A DNA stretch of 25,478 bases from Synechococcaceae bacterium Bin_79_3 (GTDB lineage Bacteria; Cyanobacteriota; Cyanobacteriia; PCC-6307; Cyanobiaceae), in the NCBI GenBank assembly GCA_009914645.1, contig VFLB01000167.1, forward strand, positions 1 through 25,478, read 5' to 3'. A model generated the notes under the pieces. The model saw only the letters and a program-made list of their open reading frames with translations. It was not told where the DNA came from and made no database searches. Below, in pieces: positions 8,187 through 16,614 of the stretch (position 1 is its first letter; each line of letters begins with the position of its first letter). The translations under genes and the position numbers were made by a program.

Positions 8187-8915
8187 ATGATTAATAATTG
8201 GATATTTTCTTTAGTTGATTCAATAAGAATTGGTTTTAATCAAAAGTTGGATTTGCTTAAAGCAGGTAATAACATTTTTGATTACTACTATCAAAACAAT
8301 ACCTGGGGAGACAGCGAAAGCGTTTCCGGTCCAGGGTCTACTTTGGCATACACAGAAAATATAAGAACAAAAATTCCAGAACTTGTAGAAGAATTAGGGG
8401 TGTTTATAATACTCGACTCACCATGCGGAGATTTTAACTGGTTTAGAGCTATTGAATGGAATAGAAGTATTTCATATATAGGGGCGGATATAGTAAAACC
8501 ACTAATAGATAAGAATCAGCTGCTTTATGGAGATGCAAGCAAGAGATTTATAAGCTTGGATATAACAAATGACAAATTGCCTCAAGCTGATCTCTGGTTG
8601 TGCAGAGACTGCTTATTTCATCTTTCCTATAAAGATATTGCAATCGCAATTCAAAACTTTTTAACAAGCGATATTCGATATATCTTAACTTCTAATCATC
8701 AAAATTGCACTAAAAATAAAGATATAACCACTGGTTCATTTCGTTTGCTTAATCTAGAGCTGCCACCTTTCAATCTGGGTAAACCAATCATGGTTATCGA
8801 CGACTGGATAGAAGGCTTTCCAGAAAGGCAACTTTGCTTATGGGAAAGGAATACATTAATTAATAAGCTGGGCTCTGATAAGAAATTTCAGGAACTACTT
8901 GAGAGCATTAATTGA
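8187..8915 (+). CDS. Class I SAM-dependent methyltransferase-like protein, substrate unknown
   Basis: This 242-aa protein resembles a family usually annotated only as class I SAM-dependent methyltransferase. Features are NNTWGDSESVSGPGSTL (38-53), a SAM-binding motif I variant ILDSPCGDFNWF (75-86), YIGADIVKPLI (97-107), an acidic strand DIT, LCRDCLFHLSYKDI (138-151) and NKDITTGSFRLLNLELPPFN (177-196). The Asp of motif I and the Asp in GADI are where SAM ribose binding is expected. There is no signal peptide. The ATG follows the rpe TGA by 4 bp with no Shine-Dalgarno. Three hand-counted lines (8401-8520, 8641-8700) total about 32% GC, well below neighbours, and AGA/ATA codons are frequent, suggesting transfer. 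It ends 1 bp before the convergent ccsA stop. Such proteins often accompany glycan genes elsewhere; no such genes are here. Confidence 0.8.
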   Translation: MINNWIFSLVDSIRIGFNQKLDLLKAGNNIFDYYYQNNTWGDSESVSGPGSTLAYTENIRTKIPELVEELGVFIILDSPCGDFNWFRAIEWNRSISYIGADIVKPLIDKNQLLYGDASKRFISLDITNDKLPQADLWLCRDCLFHLSYKDIAIAIQNFLTSDIRYILTSNHQNCTKNKDITTGSFRLLNLELPPFNLGKPIMVIDDWIEGFPERQLCLWERNTLINKLGSDKKFQELLESIN

Positions 8916-8916
8916 A

Positions 8917-9843
8917 TCAAGTATCAAAGAACCAGCCGTAACTATGCAAACCAATACCCAGTAAATTCACTCCAATATAACAAACGCAAATTACCACTAG
9001 GCCTCCAATTGCAACCCATGCAGGTTTTCTTCCCTGCCAACCCCTAGTAAGGCGAGTATGAAGATAGGCCGCATAAACCAACCAACAGATTAAGGCCCAT
9101 GTTTCTTTGGGATCCCAGCTCCACCAACTGCCCCAAGCCTCATTAGCCCACACTGCACCACTAATAAGGCCAACGGTTAGCAACAAAAAACCAACAGTAA
9201 TAGTGCGATAGCTAAGGTTGTCTAAACGTTCACCTAAACCAAAAGTTGTTGTTTCTAAGGAAACAGTTCCGCTTGAATCTAGGCGAGCTTTCTGAAAACC
9301 ACCGCTTCCGATTGAACTGCTGCGCAATTCTAGTAATTGGCCTCGTTCTGTAAGTAAAACAGCAACCGAAAGAAGAGAACCAACTAACAAAGCGGCGTAA
9401 CTCATCATTATCACGCTCACATGCATTACAAGCCAGCTAGAGCGCAACGCCGGCACTAGCGGAGCAGCGTTTTGCAAGGTGTCTGGTAACGCAAAACTAG
9501 CGAAGGCAACGCAAATCAGAGCCATTGGGGTGGTGGCAGCAGGAACTAACGGTGAAGGCCAGCTGCGCTCCACGAGAAGCTGGGTAAGGGTGCACCCCCA
9601 AGCCAAAAAACAAAGTGATTCATAAAGGTTACTGATTGGGAAATGACCCGAATCAAGCCAGCGCCACACCAGTTGGGTTGTAAGCAGCAAATTTGCAGCC
9701 ACAACCAAAATTCGAACAAGTTTTTGGGTTAGGGCACCTGGATTGCCGCTAAGACTCCAAAAAGCTATTGGTAAGGCCAATAAAAGCGAAGCAAAGGCCA
9801 TAAGACCAAGCAATAAAACCGGATCCGTCAAAGGAAGCGTCAT
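8917..9843 (-). CDS. ccsA: Cytochrome c biogenesis protein CcsA (system II haem handling)
   Basis: CcsA is the polytopic thylakoid/plasma membrane protein that, with Ccs1/CcsB, delivers haem across the membrane and attaches it to apocytochromes c (needed for cytochrome f and c6). The 308-aa protein is highly hydrophobic with several predicted membrane segments from residue 8 onward. The haem-binding WWD signature is clear near the C-terminus: [16 protein letters not shown], followed by [10 protein letters not shown]. Histidines in external positions such as [15 protein letters not shown] fit the family. The ATG is at 9841-9843. It lies 53 bp downstream of the lptF/G permease gene and is probably the last gene of the lpt block. 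A 13-bp dyad, cctaa-ggt-ttagg at 9852-9864, precedes it. Its stop is one base from the convergent methyltransferase stop. Confidence 0.96.
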   Translation of the reverse strand: MTLPLTDPVLLLGLMAFASLLLALPIAFWSLSGNPGALTQKLVRILVVAANLLLTTQLVWRWLDSGHFPISNLYESLCFLAWGCTLTQLLVERSWPSPLVPAATTPMALICVAFASFALPDTLQNAAPLVPALRSSWLVMHVSVIMMSYAALLVGSLLSVAVLLTERGQLLELRSSSIGSGGFQKARLDSSGTVSLETTTFGLGERLDNLSYRTITVGFLLLTVGLISGAVWANEAWGSWWSWDPKETWALICWLVYAAYLHTRLTRGWQGRKPAWVAIGGLVVICVCYIGVNLLGIGLHSYGWFFDT

Positions 9844-9851
9844 GGAAGATA

Positions 9852-9864
9852 CCTAAGGTTTAGG
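9852..9864. repeat. 13-bp dyad upstream of ccsA
   Basis: cctaa-ggt-ttagg is a perfect 5-bp dyad with a 3-base centre, starting 9 bases from the ccsA ATG within the 53-bp permease-ccsA gap. It could be an operator or a small leader hairpin. Its length is close to chance, so function is doubtful. Confidence 0.25.
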
Positions 9865-9896
9865 ACAAAATTGGATCAGAAGGAGAGAATCGCCTC

Positions 9897-11066
9897 TTAT
9901 TGGCTCGCTTCTCGCAACAGAAAAGCACCTCCCAGAAGACCGATAAAAACGGGAGACCAGGCTGATAACAAAGGCGTGAGGGTACCCTTAACGCCAAGGG
10001 AACTGAAAACAAAGGCCAAGAGGTAATAAAGAAAAATTAAAAGCACGCTGATACCAAAGCCTTGACTTCGACTAGTACGTCCGTTTGGCCTTGAACCCAA
10101 GCTGGCTCCAATCAAGCCAAAAACTAAGCAAATAGCAGGGAAAGAGAATTTTTCCTGGATGCGAACACGCAGTTTTCGCGCCTCCTTACGGTCTCCAGCT
10201 TGATCAAGAATTCTCAACCCCTCCCTTGCCTGGGCCACGGTCATATTGTTTGCATCTCTCGGAAGTTCGGCAAGATCTAAAGGGCCCTGCCCGAGCGGAT
10301 AAAAATAACTATCAAATTCGGCCGTTGTATTCATGCCACCATTCTCCGAAATATTAATGACATTTCCATTTATGAACTCCCAATTCCCAGATTTTTGATC
10401 GTATCTAGCAAGTTTTGCAGTAAGCATCTGCCTGCTATTTGGCCTGCTAAAGTCTAACAAAGTAACATCAACCATAGCGCCATTAAAATAATCTCTTGCG
10501 TAGAATAGATGAACTAATCGCTCTTTATCTCTAGCCGTTGAAGAGCCTACAACCTTCCCGTATCTTGGATAAATAATATTTTCACCCTTTTCAGAATCAA
10601 TACTTCTGCCTAATGCTTTCTGTAAGGTTACATAACCGCTTCTGTTAGCAGGTGGCACAATAAGATCATTAAACATGAAAGTGAGCCCACTCATTACGGA
10701 AGCTAAAAATATCGCTGGTAAAATAAAACGCATCGTTGAAACTCCGATGCTGCGCAGCGCTGTGAGTTCACTACCTCCAGATAAACGGCTGTAAGCCAAA
10801 AGGGTGGCCATGAGCGTGGCCATTGGAAATGAAAGAACAAGAAATCCAGGCAATTTGAGAAATAAAACTTGCGTAGCAACTGCGATCGATAACCCTGATT
10901 CGGCCACCTTGCGCACCAACTCAAAAACCACACCAACTGATAGTGTTACAGCGGTAAAAGCAGCAACGCCAAATAAAAGTGGGCCGATTAATTCTGATAA
11001 AAGCCATCTATCCATTAATGGTATCGATTGCCAACGGCGAGCAAGTAACTGAAATAATTTCCTCAT
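9897..11066 (-). CDS. LptF/LptG family permease of the lipopolysaccharide exporter
   Basis: A YjgP/YjgQ (LptF/G) inner-membrane permease that works with the LptB ATPase to extract LPS from the inner membrane. The 389-aa architecture fits: N-terminal membrane segments around 20-120 (LLFGVAAFTAVTLSVGVVFE; LPGFLVLSFPMATLMATLLAYSRL; the SGGSELTALRSIG coupling-helix region), a soluble periplasmic domain of about 130-295, then three C-terminal membrane segments (FPAICLVFGLIGASLG and the two following hydrophobic runs). The ATG overlaps the lptB stop by 4 bp (ATGA), so translation is coupled. Only one permease gene is present here; enterobacteria use separate LptF and LptG. Cyanobacteria are thought to use a single type, so I leave the symbol blank rather than choose F or G. 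Confidence 0.93.
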   Translation of the reverse strand: MRKLFQLLARRWQSIPLMDRWLLSELIGPLLFGVAAFTAVTLSVGVVFELVRKVAESGLSIAVATQVLFLKLPGFLVLSFPMATLMATLLAYSRLSGGSELTALRSIGVSTMRFILPAIFLASVMSGLTFMFNDLIVPPANRSGYVTLQKALGRSIDSEKGENIIYPRYGKVVGSSTARDKERLVHLFYARDYFNGAMVDVTLLDFSRPNSRQMLTAKLARYDQKSGNWEFINGNVINISENGGMNTTAEFDSYFYPLGQGPLDLAELPRDANNMTVAQAREGLRILDQAGDRKEARKLRVRIQEKFSFPAICLVFGLIGASLGSRPNGRTSRSQGFGISVLLIFLYYLLAFVFSSLGVKGTLTPLLSAWSPVFIGLLGGAFLLREASQ

Positions 11067-11791
11067 AGCACAAAACCCTCGCCAAGATAATGCTTTTGAA
11101 CTAATGGATTATTAGCAAGATCAAATGCAGTGCCTGAAGCAAGAATTGAACCATCTGTAAGTATATATGCTCGATCAGTGATAGATAAGGTTTCGCGTAC
11201 ATTATGATCTGTAATTAACATTGCAACTCCTCGATCTCGAAGCGAAATTATTAGTTGCTGCAGGTCATTAACAGCTAGAGGGTCTACACCTGCAAACGGC
11301 TCATCCAGTAATAAAAACCTCGGCCCGCACACCCCAACTGAAAGGGCGCGAGCTACTTCGGTGCGCCTCCGCTCGCCACCTGAGAGCTGAAAACCCTTGC
11401 GATTTAAAAAACGCTCTAGTTGAAAATCAATTACCAGTTCTTCTAAGCGCCCTCTTTGTGCGCTTGAAGAGACACCGCTTTGCTGCATCGCTAGGAGCAG
11501 ATTATCACGCACACTTAAATTGCGGAAGATACTAGCTTCTTGAGCTAAATAACCGATACCCTTACGGGCCCTTTCAGGCATTGATAATTGTTTAATAGAC
11601 TTGTTATCTAAAAGCACATCGCCGAGGTTTGGCTTTAACATGCCAGTTACAAGATTAAAAGTAGTGGTTTTACCAGCCCCATTCGGGCCAAGCAAACCAA
11701 CAACCTCTCCGGGAGCCAAAGATAAAGATACATCTCTTACAACAGGTTTGCCTGAAAAACTGAGAGAAACCTTCTGCAACAACAAAGTCAT
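11063..11791 (-). CDS. lptB: LPS export ABC transporter ATP-binding protein LptB
   Basis: LptB is the ATPase that powers LPS extraction and transport to the outer membrane. The 242-aa protein contains Walker A GPNGAGKT (35-42), Q-loop region YLAQEASIF, the ABC signature LSGGERRRTEVARAL (136-150), Walker B FLLLDEPFAGVD (159-170) and the H-loop in LITDHNVRE. The segment EASIFRNLSV after the Q-loop and FAGVDPLAV are hallmarks of LptB rather than amino-acid transporters of similar length. The start overlaps the lptA stop as ATGA, and its stop overlaps the next permease as ATGA. It is part of a compact lptA-lptB-permease set, which strengthens the assignment. Confidence 0.96.
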   Translation of the reverse strand: MTLLLQKVSLSFSGKPVVRDVSLSLAPGEVVGLLGPNGAGKTTTFNLVTGMLKPNLGDVLLDNKSIKQLSMPERARKGIGYLAQEASIFRNLSVRDNLLLAMQQSGVSSSAQRGRLEELVIDFQLERFLNRKGFQLSGGERRRTEVARALSVGVCGPRFLLLDEPFAGVDPLAVNDLQQLIISLRDRGVAMLITDHNVRETLSITDRAYILTDGSILASGTAFDLANNPLVQKHYLGEGFVL

Positions 11792-12162
11792 GGAGTCTGG
11801 CGCATTATGCGAATCCAGCTTTTTACCTGTTCCCCTGCTGGTGGGTCTGCAATTAAACGATCACTTGCAACAAAATAGATAACTCTTTGGGCCTTCAACC
11901 TATTTCCACCTTCTTGAATTACATCAACATCACCATTCAAGACAATTCTCCCCTCCTTTGTAAAATATTGGGCTTGGCGAGCAGTGGCTGTAAGCTTTTT
12001 ATCTGGATAAAGAATTCTTACATTCCCGCTAGCTGTTACAACCCCTGTTGTGTTGTCTGCTTGTTGAAGATCTGATTCAACAGTTATAAGAGGAGAGCCG
12101 AACACATTAGATGCAAAAGTTACACCGCTTACGATTGCAAATACTAAAAATTTAAAATTCAT
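11788..12162 (-). CDS. lptA: LptA/OstA-like periplasmic LPS transport protein
   Basis: LptA bridges the inner-membrane Lpt complex to LptD in the outer membrane; the OstA-like domain forms a beta-jellyroll. I place the start at the ATG 12160-12162, giving 124 aa. It begins MNFKFLVFAIVSGVTFASN, a short signal peptide with likely cleavage after about residue 22. The mature part shows the OstA pattern: ITVESDLQQADNTTGVVTASGNVRI, LTATARQAQYF, GRIVLNGDVDVIQEGGNRLKAQRVIY. The same frame is open to 12315, but those 51 extra residues overlap the DUF309 gene and lack a signal peptide, so they are rejected. Spacing to the DUF309 stop is 7 bp. The stop overlaps lptB by 4 bp. The length is short relative to the E. 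coli protein, but the OstA core appears complete. Confidence 0.88.
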   Translation of the reverse strand: MNFKFLVFAIVSGVTFASNVFGSPLITVESDLQQADNTTGVVTASGNVRILYPDKKLTATARQAQYFTKEGRIVLNGDVDVIQEGGNRLKAQRVIYFVASDRLIADPPAGEQVKSWIRIMRQTP

Positions 12163-12169
12163 AATATTT

Positions 12170-12571
12170 TCAGCTTGCGAATACAAGCAATGGCTGAGGG
12201 AAAAGAGATATGAAGGCAGAATATTCATTTGGGGGTAAAAATTTTTTATGTTTTTGCTGAAAATCTTGCAACAATTCAAGTTGTCGTCTGCACACTTTAA
12301 GCAATAGCTCATCATTCAATCCTGCCGGAGTGGAAAGAGAACTAGTTATGCGAGCAATCCCCTCTGCAAGTAAAAGGATAGCTCCATTTATGTTGCCATT
12401 TAATTTATGATACATCGCTACTGAAATCTGGACGATTCCATGGATCCAACGTCTTTCTGGTTCCTGAGTATCGTGCCACAGGTCTTCAAATAAATCATGG
12501 GCGAGATAATACTGCCCATCATTAAAATTTTCAATTCCACTACAAAAGCGATGGTCCTTAAATGCTTCCAC
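12170..12571 (-). CDS. DUF309 domain protein
   Basis: A 133-aa protein of the DUF309 family, all-helical and of unknown function. The defining features are GIENFNDGQYYLAHDLFEDLW (about 12-32), HDTQEPERRWIHGIVQISVAMYHKLNGN and ILLLAEGIARI, with the conserved HD..E..W, Q and H residues of the family. The start is GTG at 12569-12571; no in-frame ATG upstream gives a better fit, and the family motif begins close to this residue. It lies 5 bp after the typA TAA and 7 bp before lptA, so it is within a minus-strand transcription unit between a translation GTPase and the LPS exporter. No functional link can be proved from the sequence. Confidence 0.88.
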   Translation of the reverse strand: MEAFKDHRFCSGIENFNDGQYYLAHDLFEDLWHDTQEPERRWIHGIVQISVAMYHKLNGNINGAILLLAEGIARITSSLSTPAGLNDELLLKVCRRQLELLQDFQQKHKKFLPPNEYSAFISLFPQPLLVFAS

Positions 12572-12576
12572 AGGAA

Positions 12577-14385
12577 TTAGCGCTTCACAACCTTCTTTGC
12601 GGGAAGTTTGCGCAAACGAATGGATTCAGGGGTAACTTCTAACATTTCATCTGGTCCTATGTACTCAAGTGCTCTCTCTAAGTTCATCTGGATGGGAGTT
12701 TGGAGGGCATCCAGCTCATCTGCGCCTGCAGAACGTATATTTGTTAATTGCTTAGCTTTACATATATTAAGTTCTAGATCCTGCGGGCGGCTATTCTCGC
12801 CAACAATCATGCCTTTATATACTTTAGTGCCTGGCGTAATGAAAAAGACACCACGATCTTCTGCACCCTTTAATGCATAAAAAGTTGCTGTTCCTTCTTC
12901 AAAAGAAATTAATACCCCATTGCGGCGGGCATCGAGATCACCTTGCATTCTGCGATATTCAAGGAATGAATGACTCATAATCCCCTCACCTCGCGTTGCC
13001 CTAATAAAATCACCGCGGAAACCGATCAAGCCCCTTGATGGCACAACAAATTCAAGTTGGGTTCTTTTATCAATTCCGGTTTCCATATTTTGCATTTCAC
13101 CCTTGCGGACGCCTAATTTTTCTATGCAATTACCAACTGATTCCTCTGGAACATCAAGCACTAGTGCTTCATAAGGTTCGCAGGTGTGTCCATCGATGGT
13201 TTTAAATATTACTTTCGGTTGAGATACTTGGAATTCAAAGCCTTCCCGCCGCATAGTTTCAATTAAAATGCCAAGATGAAGTTCCCCACGCCCACATACC
13301 GAAAAGCGATCGGGAGAGTCTGTTTCTTCAACCCTAAGTGCAACATTAGTGAGAAGTTCTTTCTGTAAACGATCTCTCAGCTGACGGCTGGTAACAAATT
13401 TTCCTTCCTTACCGGCAAACGGTGAATCGTTTACACAGAAGGTCATTTGGAGTGTTGGTTCATCAACCTTAATTAGAGGAAGCGCTTCAGGATTATCAGG
13501 ACAGGCGACCGTTTCGCCAATGTTAACATCGTCAAAGCCCGCAACTGCAACAAGATCGCCTGCAAATGCTTCTTGTATCTCTATCCTTTGCAGGCCCTTA
13601 AAACCAAGAAGCTTGCTGATTCTCGCTTTTTTTACAGAGCCATCATCTTTAAGCAAAGCTGCAGTTTGGCCATTTTTAATTATTCCGTTGTGTATTTTTC
13701 CAATAATGATTCGGCCCAGAAAATCAGAATAATCAAGGGTTGTTACCTGTAATTGCAATGGCTTTTCAGGATCTCCAATCGGAGGTGGCACATGACGTAA
13801 AATTGCATCAAACAGTGGTTTCATATTTTCACTTTCTGTAGCCATATCTGGCTTGGCATATCCACCAAGGCCACTACCAAATAAATATGTGAAATCACAT
13901 TGATCGTCGTCTGCACCCAGTTCAATAAACAAATCAAGAACTTTGCTAACCGCGATTTCAGGATCGGCTCTTGGTCTATCAATCTTATTTACAAAAACAA
14001 TCGGCCGAAGACCTTTTTCAAGAGCTTTCTTAAGCACAAATCTGGTTTGTGGCATCGGCCCTTCATTTGCATCAACAATCAATAAACAACCATCAACCAT
14101 TCCCAAAACCCGTTCCACTTCACCACCAAAATCAGCGTGGCCAGGGGTATCCACAATGTTTATTCTTGTGTCGTCGTAATCAACCGCTGTATTTTTTGAA
14201 AGAATAGTAATTCCCCTTTCCCTCTCCAGATCGTTGGAATCAAGCACGCAAGTGGGAACAATTTCCCCGTCTCGGAAAGTTCCGGATTGCTGAAGGAGGG
14301 CGTCTACAAGGGTAGTTTTGCCGTGGTCAACGTGGGCGATAATCGCGATATTGCGAATCGCTGCGCGCTTGGTGCTGGCGCTCAT
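12577..14385 (-). CDS. typA: Ribosome-associated GTPase TypA/BipA
   Basis: TypA/BipA is an EF-G-like GTPase that binds 70S ribosomes and assists 50S assembly and growth under stress such as cold. The 602-aa length is normal. The G domain shows G1 [10 protein letters not shown] (17-26), G2-region RERGIT, G3 DTPGH (79-83) and G4 NKID (133-136). Domain II and III elements ([32 protein letters not shown]) and the TypA-specific C-terminal region with [13 protein letters not shown] and GEGIMSH follow. The basic tail LPAKKVVKR matches the family. The ATG is at 14383-14385. It lies 60 bp downstream of the carboxypeptidase stop and 5 bp before the DUF309 gene. Confidence 0.97.
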   Translation of the reverse strand: MSASTKRAAIRNIAIIAHVDHGKTTLVDALLQQSGTFRDGEIVPTCVLDSNDLERERGITILSKNTAVDYDDTRINIVDTPGHADFGGEVERVLGMVDGCLLIVDANEGPMPQTRFVLKKALEKGLRPIVFVNKIDRPRADPEIAVSKVLDLFIELGADDDQCDFTYLFGSGLGGYAKPDMATESENMKPLFDAILRHVPPPIGDPEKPLQLQVTTLDYSDFLGRIIIGKIHNGIIKNGQTAALLKDDGSVKKARISKLLGFKGLQRIEIQEAFAGDLVAVAGFDDVNIGETVACPDNPEALPLIKVDEPTLQMTFCVNDSPFAGKEGKFVTSRQLRDRLQKELLTNVALRVEETDSPDRFSVCGRGELHLGILIETMRREGFEFQVSQPKVIFKTIDGHTCEPYEALVLDVPEESVGNCIEKLGVRKGEMQNMETGIDKRTQLEFVVPSRGLIGFRGDFIRATRGEGIMSHSFLEYRRMQGDLDARRNGVLISFEEGTATFYALKGAEDRGVFFITPGTKVYKGMIVGENSRPQDLELNICKAKQLTNIRSAGADELDALQTPIQMNLERALEYIGPDEMLEVTPESIRLRKLPAKKVVKR

Positions 14386-14409
14386 CTCGGAAAAATTTCT
14401 AACGGATTA

Positions 14410-14436
14410 CCAAGCGCAGCTTGCGACAGGGCTTGG
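14410..14436 (-). repeat. Small inverted repeats between the carboxypeptidase gene and typA
   Basis: On the plus strand caagc-gca-gcttg (14411-14423) forms a 5-bp stem with a 3-nt loop; alternatively ccaagc (14410-14415) can pair with gcttgg (14431-14436). They lie in the 60-bp gap upstream of typA. No T-tract follows, so a terminator is not supported. They may structure the typA leader. Confidence 0.25.
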
Positions 14437-14445
14437 CGATTGCGA

Positions 14446-15174
14446 CTATACCCCCCGCTGCTCATGTTGGTTTGCCGGTTGAAAGCGTTTCAGGGCATCG
14501 CTGGAACCTTCAAAGCGCCAATGCCAGGGTTCATAGCTCACCCCCTGACGATTCCCCAAGGGGAAGGAGAGTTGAAAGTGATAACGCTGGGCATTGTTTT
14601 GCAGCCAGTAAAAAGCTGGGGTGGTTTCAAAATCCACCGATAGGTTGGATTGAGGCAGGCTGCCATCGCCTATATCGATGGCGTAGCCGGTGCTGTGCTC
14701 TGAATAGCCTGGCGGAGCGCTTACTTTTGCCCTTGCTTCTGCAGATTGATTTCGCTCAGATTTCACATCAAAGAAGATCTGCTTCTGGGTGCTTATCGAG
14801 CGGTAGGCACTGATCAAGCGAAGCTCAACGCCATCAGTTTCTGCTGCAAGCCGCATCTGCTCATAGGCCCCTGCTGCATCTGCCTGCAAAAACATTCCTG
14901 GAGCAATTTCAACGAGCTGATCCCCAGGTGCTTGCGGGTAAGGGAAGTGCCCCAACAGGCGGCCGAATTGGTCTGGTTTCACATCAATTCCAGCCACCAG
15001 TGATGGAGCTAAAAAGCCCTGACTGATTTGATCCTGGAGCAAAAATAAAGCTGCTAGCCCAGTGCCCAGTGCCAGTGCCACGCTTAAGACAACGGGTCCA
15101 ATTGGCAGTTCACGGGATTTCGCCCCGCGTGATACCCGCCGGGCTATTGGAACGTCTTCTCGAATGCGTTGCAT
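14446..15174 (-). CDS. M15B D-alanyl-D-alanine carboxypeptidase (VanY-like), membrane anchored
   Basis: The protein is a zinc peptidase of the M15B (VanY) family that removes the terminal D-Ala from peptidoglycan stem peptides. The 242-aa protein has a basic cytoplasmic start and one membrane segment (about 28-47, PVVLSVALALGTGLAALFLL), so the catalytic domain should face the periplasm. Catalytic features are SAYRS with R125, GYSEHSTGYAIDIGD with zinc ligands H160 and D167, and the EPWHWRF segment with E215 and H218. All expected active-site residues are present. No vanHA ligase or two-component genes are near, so this is peptidoglycan remodelling, not a resistance cluster. It is divergent from chlP across 117 bp and lies upstream of typA on the same strand. 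Confidence 0.93.
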   Translation of the reverse strand: MQRIREDVPIARRVSRGAKSRELPIGPVVLSVALALGTGLAALFLLQDQISQGFLAPSLVAGIDVKPDQFGRLLGHFPYPQAPGDQLVEIAPGMFLQADAAGAYEQMRLAAETDGVELRLISAYRSISTQKQIFFDVKSERNQSAEARAKVSAPPGYSEHSTGYAIDIGDGSLPQSNLSVDFETTPAFYWLQNNAQRYHFQLSFPLGNRQGVSYEPWHWRFEGSSDALKRFQPANQHEQRGV

Positions 15175-15291
15175 TCAGACTTGCTTATGAAATCACAAAG
15201 ATCGTAGTGCTGAACACCAATTTAACCAGCGGTGCCAGTTGGGACAGTGTTAGCTTTTAAGGATGTGAATTCCTTTCATAGGATTTATTAA
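15175..15291. promoter_or_regulatory. Divergent carboxypeptidase/chlP promoter and chlP leader
   Basis: This 117-bp gap must hold promoters for both directions. No strong -35/-10 pair was found; TTGGTG-17-TGTGAT on the minus strand is a weak candidate for the carboxypeptidase. On the plus strand an AGGA Shine-Dalgarno (15280-15283) lies 8 bases before the chlP ATG. Upstream, aagga (15259-15263) can pair with tcctt (15271-15275), while tcct (15271-15274) can instead pair with the AGGA. Confidence 0.35.
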
Positions 15292-16614
15292 ATGGTGCGT
15301 GTAGCGGTTGTTGGAGGTGGTCCAAGTGGTTCCTGTGCCGCTGAGGTGCTAGCGAAAGCAGGATTAGAAACCTGGATTTTTGAGCGGAAGTTAGACAACG
15401 CGAAGCCCTGCGGAGGTGCCATACCTCTTTGCATGGTGGAAGAATTTAACTTACCCGAATCGATCATTGATCGAAAAGTTCGTCATATGAAAATGATATC
15501 TCCATCAAATCGAGAGGTTGATATCAATTTAGAAAATCAGGATGAATACATAGGTATGCTCCGCAGGGAAGTGATGGATTCTTTTTTGCGTGAACGCGCT
15601 GCAGAACATGGCGCAAAATTAATAAATGGACTTGTTACTAAAATTGATACCGGATTGAAGCGTCAAGGGCCTTACAAGTTATATTACTCAGATTACAGCT
15701 CCGGAGATTCAACAGGTGTAGCTTGTAGTATTGAAGTAGATATTGTTATTGGCGCAGATGGTGCAAATAGTAGAGTTGCTAAAGCTATGGATGCCGGAGA
15801 CTATAACGTAGCAATTGCTTTTCAAGAAAGAATTAAATTACCGCCTGAAGAAATGAAATACTATGAAAATCTAGCCGAAATGTATGTGGGTACAGACGTT
15901 TCGCCAGATTTTTACGCTTGGGTATTTCCTAAGTACGATCATGTGGCTGTGGGAACAGGCACTATGCAGCAAAACCAAAGCCTAATTAAAAGCCTGCAGC
16001 ATGGCATTCGTGAACGGGCTAAAAAAAGACTTCTTAATGGTGAAGTGATCAAGGTAGAGGCTCATCCGATTCCAGAACATCCCAGGCCCAGGCGTGTGGT
16101 TGGTCGGATGGCCTTAGTGGGTGATGCCGCTGGTTATGTTACAAAAAGTTCAGGAGAAGGTATATATTTTGCTGCTAAAAGCGGCAGAATGTGTGCAGAA
16201 CAAATCGTTGAATCTTCTGCATCTGGAAGCAAAGTACCTACCGAGAAAGATCTCAAGGTATATTTGAAGAAATGGGATAGAAAATATGGCGCTACATATA
16301 AGGTACTTGAACTATTGCAAAATATTTTTTACCGTAATGATGCAGCACGTGAAGCTTTTGTTGAAATGTGTGACGATAAAGATGTACAGCGTCTTACATT
16401 CGACAGCTATCTCTATAAGAGGGTTGTAACCATGAATCCTTGGCAACAATTAAAACTTACCTTCTTAACTATCGGTGCTGTATTCAGAGGAAATGCTCTT
16501 GCCCCCGCCCATTACTCCCCCGTTGCCAGCGCTGTAAGAACCGAGGAAGAAGCCAACTTAATGCTATCTACAGGGGCTATCAAAGGTGGCATTAAGACAA
16601 CTAAAGTCTGCTAA
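15292..16614 (+). CDS. chlP: Geranylgeranyl diphosphate/geranylgeranyl-chlorophyll reductase
   Basis: ChlP uses NADPH to reduce the geranylgeranyl chain to phytyl for chlorophyll a and tocopherol; it is thylakoid associated. The 440-aa protein opens with the FAD-binding VAVVGGGPSGSCAAEVLAK (residues 4-22). It then shows KPCGGAIPLCMVEEF, IGADGANSRVAKAM, the YAWVFPKYDHVAVGTGT segment and GDAAGYVTKSSGEGIYFA, all characteristic of the cyanobacterial/plant reductase. The ATG (15292-15294) is supported by an AGGA 8 bases upstream. The 3' end overlaps the convergent glyS gene by 51 bp (16564-16614), so its C-terminal residues, including GAIKGGIKTTKVC, are encoded opposite the glyS tail. Confidence 0.97.
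   Translation: MVRVAVVGGGPSGSCAAEVLAKAGLETWIFERKLDNAKPCGGAIPLCMVEEFNLPESIIDRKVRHMKMISPSNREVDINLENQDEYIGMLRREVMDSFLRERAAEHGAKLINGLVTKIDTGLKRQGPYKLYYSDYSSGDSTGVACSIEVDIVIGADGANSRVAKAMDAGDYNVAIAFQERIKLPPEEMKYYENLAEMYVGTDVSPDFYAWVFPKYDHVAVGTGTMQQNQSLIKSLQHGIRERAKKRLLNGEVIKVEAHPIPEHPRPRRVVGRMALVGDAAGYVTKSSGEGIYFAAKSGRMCAEQIVESSASGSKVPTEKDLKVYLKKWDRKYGATYKVLELLQNIFYRNDAAREAFVEMCDDKDVQRLTFDSYLYKRVVTMNPWQQLKLTFLTIGAVFRGNALAPAHYSPVASAVRTEEEANLMLSTGAIKGGIKTTKVC

Noticed and set aside
11788..12315. Extended lptA frame with 51 extra N-terminal residues
   Set aside because: The extension overlaps the DUF309 gene on the same strand and hides the signal peptide; the ATG at 12162 fits spacing and family.
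14287..14813. Overlapping plus-strand frames of 118 and 130 aa opposite typA and the carboxypeptidase
   Set aside because: They are antisense to well-supported genes and show no recognisable protein pattern.
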